Part shown: piece after piece, positions 59,642 through 64,000 of the stretch | How the letters are laid out: every line of letters starts with the position of its first letter | Position numbering within the stretch: position 1 is the stretch's first letter | Assembly (NCBI GenBank): GCA_002633005.1 | Contig: NMRA01000006.1 | Coordinates: 80,485-144,484, forward strand | Direction of reading: 5' to 3' | Length of the DNA stretch: 64,000 nt | Source of the DNA: Phoronis australis | Taxonomy: Eukaryota > Phoronida > Phoronidae | Program-made: the position numbers and the translations under genes | The notes under the pieces: model-generated | Told to the model about the DNA's origin: nothing | Seen by the model: only the letters and a program-made list of their open reading frames with translations | Database searches by the model: none

Positions 59642-60867
59642 TACATAACTATTATTTTTTTTCAATTTTTGCGTGTTTCTTTGCGAACTGTGCACTAAAG
59701 GCACTGAAATCAAGTAAGATATAATAATAAAATTTATTTTGAGGTACTAGAGTCATGTTGTGTACACTTTAAGATCAATTAAAAAGATAGTTATTGACCA
59801 GAATATGCTGTTATCCAATGATGATGCTGTTTGTTAATTGTAATTAAGTAAATATTGGGTATTAATGACAATCATATGTATTTTACTCGCACTGAAAAAT
59901 AACATCCCCGAACTTTCTCGCCAGCCATCCAAATCAGTACATCTAAATTAATAGTGTATTCTTTGTTGAAATATATACTGCTTTAAAAACTCATTTCTTA
60001 GTATGTATTCCAAAATCAGATGTTTTCTGTTGTATCAAAACAAACAAATCCCTGCAAAGTCTGTACTTATGTCGAAGTTAATATTGGAAAATTTGTAGTT
60101 TTGCAATGCTCGCTTACGAGCTCTTTGTTCTCCGACTCAAAACTTGTGCAAAAAGTAAAGTGCATAGTAACCAAAATATCAAACCTGTATGACTGAATTG
60201 CGCAACCGAGCTATATACAGAATTTTCCACGCGAAAACGAGTGGAAATATATCCAGCCGAGCTGGTGTAGCATTAACTAATGACCTCGTGAAAAATGACC
60301 CCAGTTAGTTTTAGTATTAAGATGTCTGTGGTTGTTACAAATCAGGGCGTTGATATTGTGTAAGTAAGGATTCGCGCCAGCTGTTGGTCAAGTCACGTGA
60401 CCTATAGTAAGTCAAAAAAATCTCGACCCCAGCCGTTAGCCAGTAGACTAAGGCACCGGCAATTTGTCAGTTGCCACCGTGAACCATTGTGAAGAATCTG
60501 AGAGGCTTTAAGTTTAAGTGTCATTTTCTGCTTAAATAGAGGCCACATTGGTACGAATGCTACACACAGAAAAGTGTCAGAGTGTATGTAACCTTTGTTG
60601 TGGATCTGAAATAATACTGGCTTTTACTTATTTTTTAAAATAAAGCGCTCGGAAAGCGATGGCTTTCGGTAAAATGCCTTGCACCTCGTAAAATCGACAA
60701 TTTCTACTTGTTATTAGCAATTCCAGGGTTCTTAAGAAGAGAAGTGTGACGTTTATAGTTTAATCGTCCCTGGTGACCCCTTTGTTAGTTATGATTTGTG
60801 AAATAATTTGAGATATTTACCAATACAAGCTGGTCCTTGTGTGAGACGGCGATCGGGGACGATGTCG
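59642..60867. other. No recognised gene
   Basis: AT-rich; no ORF of note and no repeat recognised. Confidence 0.55.
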
Positions 60868-61135
60868 TTAAAGGCGAAGGCAACCTTTTTTCATGTCACT
60901 TTTAGCAAAAATAAGGTCTGTTGATTATTCCAGACATATTTTCCACTTAATTAAAGCTTTTCGTAGTTAAATTAATTTCTCGTCCTCTACTCCGGAAGTG
61001 ACGTTTTAGGAGGCAAGAATTTTTCTCCAATTTCTTTTCATACAGTCAGACTGTGAGAGCTGTCAAGTCAGTCATTGTTCTACCTTGGATGTGATAAGTT
61101 CGGTCGTCGTTTGCTTTTGTTTACGAGTCAGTCAA

Positions 61136-61520
61136 CATGCCGCACTGTTGCTGTGTACTCATTATCGTCTCACGCGCGCTTTGGGTACCTTGCATCGCTT
61201 TCGAAGGATGACATACTTCGCCGTACTTGGCTAGCTCGTTCGTGTAAAAAACGCAGCGCTACCCGTTCACGCAACGTACAAAGCAGTGGCAAGCATTTTC
61301 AGCAGTCAGATTACGACTGAGATATGTACGTACGCTGAATTGATGAAGGTCCCTGCGAAACAACGCCTGAAGAAGTGTTCCATACCGTAGCTGTTGATTC
61401 CCGGCAGTGCCCCGTTGCCACCCCCGAGAAGTGCGTTTTTGAAGCGAGAAGCCTAGCGAGCTCTGGCCACTGTAAACAGTGGCTGGAGGCACTTCATCCA
61501 CTGTCACCCGTGCCTCCAAA
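61136..61520 (+). pseudogene. Broken THAP ORF of the second TTAA element
   Basis: The ATG is followed by PHCCCV as in the copy at 27009, but about 12 bases are missing just after it. This removes the second zinc cysteine and disrupts the frame. Further indels and stops follow (for example a TAG in the former AIPSVL region). The DNA still aligns through to the Ser/Thr-rich linker. It is a decayed THAP domain without coding potential. Confidence 0.8.
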
Positions 61521-61689
61521 CGTACCCCATAGCGTGCAATTCCAGGAACTAGCAGTAATTCCCCGTGTGCTGTTGTCTCTAGCCCAGAGCCTGTAAGCAG
61601 CCCTGCAGCGATGTTGAGTAGTGGGAGTGAATACAGGCCCAGTTTGACACCCAGTGAAAAGGACAGTTCGTCATCCAATGAACAGATCG

Positions 61690-61909
61690 GTGGGCCTAAG
61701 TTTAATAAGTTTATTGTGGGCTTGTATTGGAGCTATTTAGAAGGTGTCACGTGTGTGACGAGGGAGTCGCACGGCGAGATGTAAGCAGTTTGGGTGCTCA
61801 AGTCACCATCCACTGGGAGTGTGTCGCGGGACACTGGGGCAAGTGGGGCAGTTATTCCTCTGTACGTGAGACGATAATGAGTACTTCTCGGTGGGCAGCA
61901 ACAGCGTGA
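61690..61909 (+). pseudogene. Transposase-like Cys-rich segment of the TTAA element, frameshifted
   Basis: One frame reads KFNKFIV; after a one-base shift another reads ELFRRCHVCDEG, then a VTIHWECVAGHWGKWGS block. The order of a KFIVFES-like start, a C-x2-C pair and a C-x2-GHxxxW block is what I remember from Kolobok-type THAP proteins of marine invertebrates, downstream of the linker. The SQP motif that normally follows is not recognisable and the sequence runs into the right inverted repeat, so the catalytic core is deleted. The family assignment is from memory. Confidence 0.55.
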
Positions 61910-62179
61910 CATGTTGACTGACTCGTAAACAAAAGCAAACGACGACCGAACTTATCACAACCGAGGTAGAACAATGACTGACTCGACTGCTCTCACAGTC
62001 AGACTGTATGAAAAGAAATTGGCGCGAAATTCTTGCCTCTCAAAACGTCACTTCCGGAGTAGACGACGAGTAATTAATTAAATTACGAAAAGCAGTAAAT
62101 AAGTGAAAAATATGTCAGGGATAATCAACGAACCCTATTTTTGTTAAAAATGACATGAAAAAGTTGCCTTCGCCTTTAT

Positions 62180-64000
62180 TCTCTGTGGCGATCGTGAACG
62201 CAAAAAAGCGGTCGTGAACGCACATTTTTTTCTCTGAATAGGCCTGAATAGTCGTTCAAGTTACGGTATTATGTCAATAATTTTAGAATAAAACGGAAAC
62301 TGAATTAGCTGATGGGTTGGTTATTAATTACATTTCATCGTTTTTTTCATTATTCCTAAGTGAGATTTAGCCTAACAAACATAACTGAATGCGTTTGATT
62401 TTTTTCAGTTGAACTGTAGCAACACGACGAGTCCTTCAGGGTGTTAACGTCCACGTCTCCAAGAAAGAGTAGTACAACTGATGCATGTCACAACAGAGTG
62501 TGTGTGTTGTGGAGCCTGGTTAAGGAACTAAGAAATCGACTTAGTATGACCACATGCCAATAAAACACAGTGACACTACAACAAAGCAAGACTTTTACCA
62601 GCCCTGTGATTGACACATTGCATGTGTCAAGAGTTTTTTTACCAATATAGTAAAACAGAGCATGAAGCATCGTGCTTAAGAACCAAGTAGATTCAGTGTC
62701 CTATCTGTGATCAACGTTTCACGGAACGAGTAAGCCTGATGCAACACTGCGTCACAGCACGAGGACACACCTTTTTGTGGTGAATGTGGCATGCCATGCA
62801 AACAGTGTGCCTCTTTCTACAGGCATAGCAAGCAGAAACGTCATGAATGAAATCATTAAGTCCAGCGGTAAAGGTTGTTAAGTCATTATAGTTTATTCAG
62901 ATTTACAGAGTTTATGGTTTGTAGTTGTCTGATGTGATAATATTTTGACGTTTTGTTTTGAACCTTTTTTCCTCAAGTTTCTTTCTATATTTGCGTTGTT
63001 TCAAAAGGATCTTTAACAGAACCAGTACATTTTTGTAGTGTTTAGGTAGATTTAAATGGCCATACTAAATGTCATTGGGCAATACTTACATACAATTTTT
63101 CTGACCAATTAGTATTTTAAAAGAAAATATATGTCTTTGATTATTGTAGAAATTGCTTTCATATAGTTGTTGATTTCGTGTGAGAGACTATTATACTATC
63201 AACCAGTGCTAAGTACATTGTCTATGATTCAGTGATGATTTAGTCTAATACATTCCAAAAGTAATTCGTTGGAAATGTTCAATGGATTTGTTATGTTGAT
63301 ATCCCTAAACCAATAAACTTATATATTTTTGTAAGACCAATTTTGAAGTACGTGTGATAAAAGATTAATATTATAATAGAAATGTTGTAATATTGTTGAT
63401 TTCCTGTGTAAATCACTACAGTGTGTAGTTGAAGTGACGTTAATGACATCGTATTGACTACGTTTTGAGAAAATCACAATATAGTATGTGCATTATAATT
63501 GTCTCAATCTTTCAATGTCACATTAAACTGGAGATCATGAACTAATGATGCAGGTGAACTTAAGACCAAGACTACAAAACAGAAGAGTCAAACACAACGC
63601 ATATTCAAACCACACGGGTGCCACAAGTCAATCTGTTCATCTCTGTATCGATGTTATCAGTAAAACATCAAGTAAAATCCCACCCACATCAGTTTACACA
63701 ACTTCTGGCCAGTTTTTAGATTCCGGGCGTTTATGAGTGGGAATTTTTGAACCATCTCGTCAAGTGTTGCCCCACTCCCCTCTCTCCCCATGGGCAAGCT
63801 CATCATCATTATTTGACTTCACTGGCTATTTGTTTTTTTTTCCTTTTGCTGTCACAATTTTACAAGCAGATTCCACACTCGCTTTCATCTCGGTGCTGCA
63901 ACAATTTGTTTACCCCTGGTTGACAAGCCACATCAAACAACTCCTGGGTGAGTCTTTAGTTTAGAAACCCTTGTTCTCAGTGGTTTCCTCTCAAAGTAGA
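62180..64000. other. No recognised gene
   Basis: AT-rich. The last 250 bp has a plus-strand ORF of 75 codons with a hydrophobic stretch (63737-63964) followed by a gtgagt at 63948 that could be a splice donor, so an exon is possible but unsupported. Confidence 0.45.

Larger units (their letters stand above)
60872..62175 (+). mobile_element. Older second copy of the THAP/TTAA element, long TIRs
   Basis: It has the same AGGCGAAGGCAAC ends as the copy at 26744. The left flank is TTAA (60868-60871) and the right flank is TTAT (62176-62179), probably a mutated TTAA. The inverted repeats run about 285 bp each (60872 to about 61155, and about 61890-62175) and look roughly 88-90% identical by eye, so this copy is older. 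The repeats reach past the THAP start codon: the right arm contains an inverted copy of the first codons. The interior (about 61.5-61.9 kb) holds linker and transposase-like sequence absent from the visible part of the first copy. Confidence 0.85.

Overview
The window is eukaryotic nuclear DNA from an invertebrate metazoan: AT-rich, with spliced genes (GT-AG introns), large intron-poor receptor-like genes, tRNA-derived SINE remnants, LINE remnants and many DNA-transposon footprints. A marine invertebrate of the lancelet, hemichordate or cnidarian kind fits best, because of the LRR-Ig receptor, the huge nucleotidyltransferase-TPR protein and the ZMYND15-like gene. I cannot fix the phylum from the sequence alone.

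Layout. 1-26 kb holds no gene I can recognise. It is rich in repeats: an inverted-repeat element (4.9-5.7 kb), a 15-bp minisatellite (6.6 kb), a family of roughly 0.8-1.4 kb repeats carrying YY1-like and NRF1-like sites (8.3-11.9 kb), a 31-bp palindromic satellite (8.7-9.1 kb), several degenerate foldbacks (17-22 kb) and an 85-bp tandem repeat split by a MITE (24 kb). From 26.4 to 35.3 kb, seven plus-strand exons join in phase to encode a MYND-finger protein matching ZMYND15. Its first detected intron carries a young THAP-encoding element with 158-bp terminal inverted repeats and TTAA at both ends (Kolobok-like). The 3' end of this gene is not found, and the remains of a non-LTR retrotransposon lie at 36.5-37.8 kb.

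From 38.6 to 43.25 kb (minus) one giant exon encodes a nucleotidyltransferase-fold protein with about 21 kinesin-light-chain-type TPRs. From 43.9 to 47.7 kb there are two small MITEs, a LINE 3' end, SINE-like sequence and a 105-bp near-perfect hairpin with an 8-bp target duplication. From 52.0 to 54.8 kb (minus) an intact single-exon gene encodes a 907-residue LRR-Ig transmembrane protein. From 55 to 62 kb there are a reverse-transcriptase fragment, a SINE, two decayed THAP-domain fragments flanked by short inverted repeats, and a second, older copy of the TTAA/THAP element that still has a piece of the transposase-like region. The last 1.8 kb holds nothing I recognise.

The three convincing host genes (ZMYND15-like, NTase-TPR, LRR-Ig) show no obvious functional link to one another. 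The strongest theme is THAP-bearing mobile DNA: four separate THAP or THAP-like fragments lie within 36 kb, one of them inside a host-gene intron.
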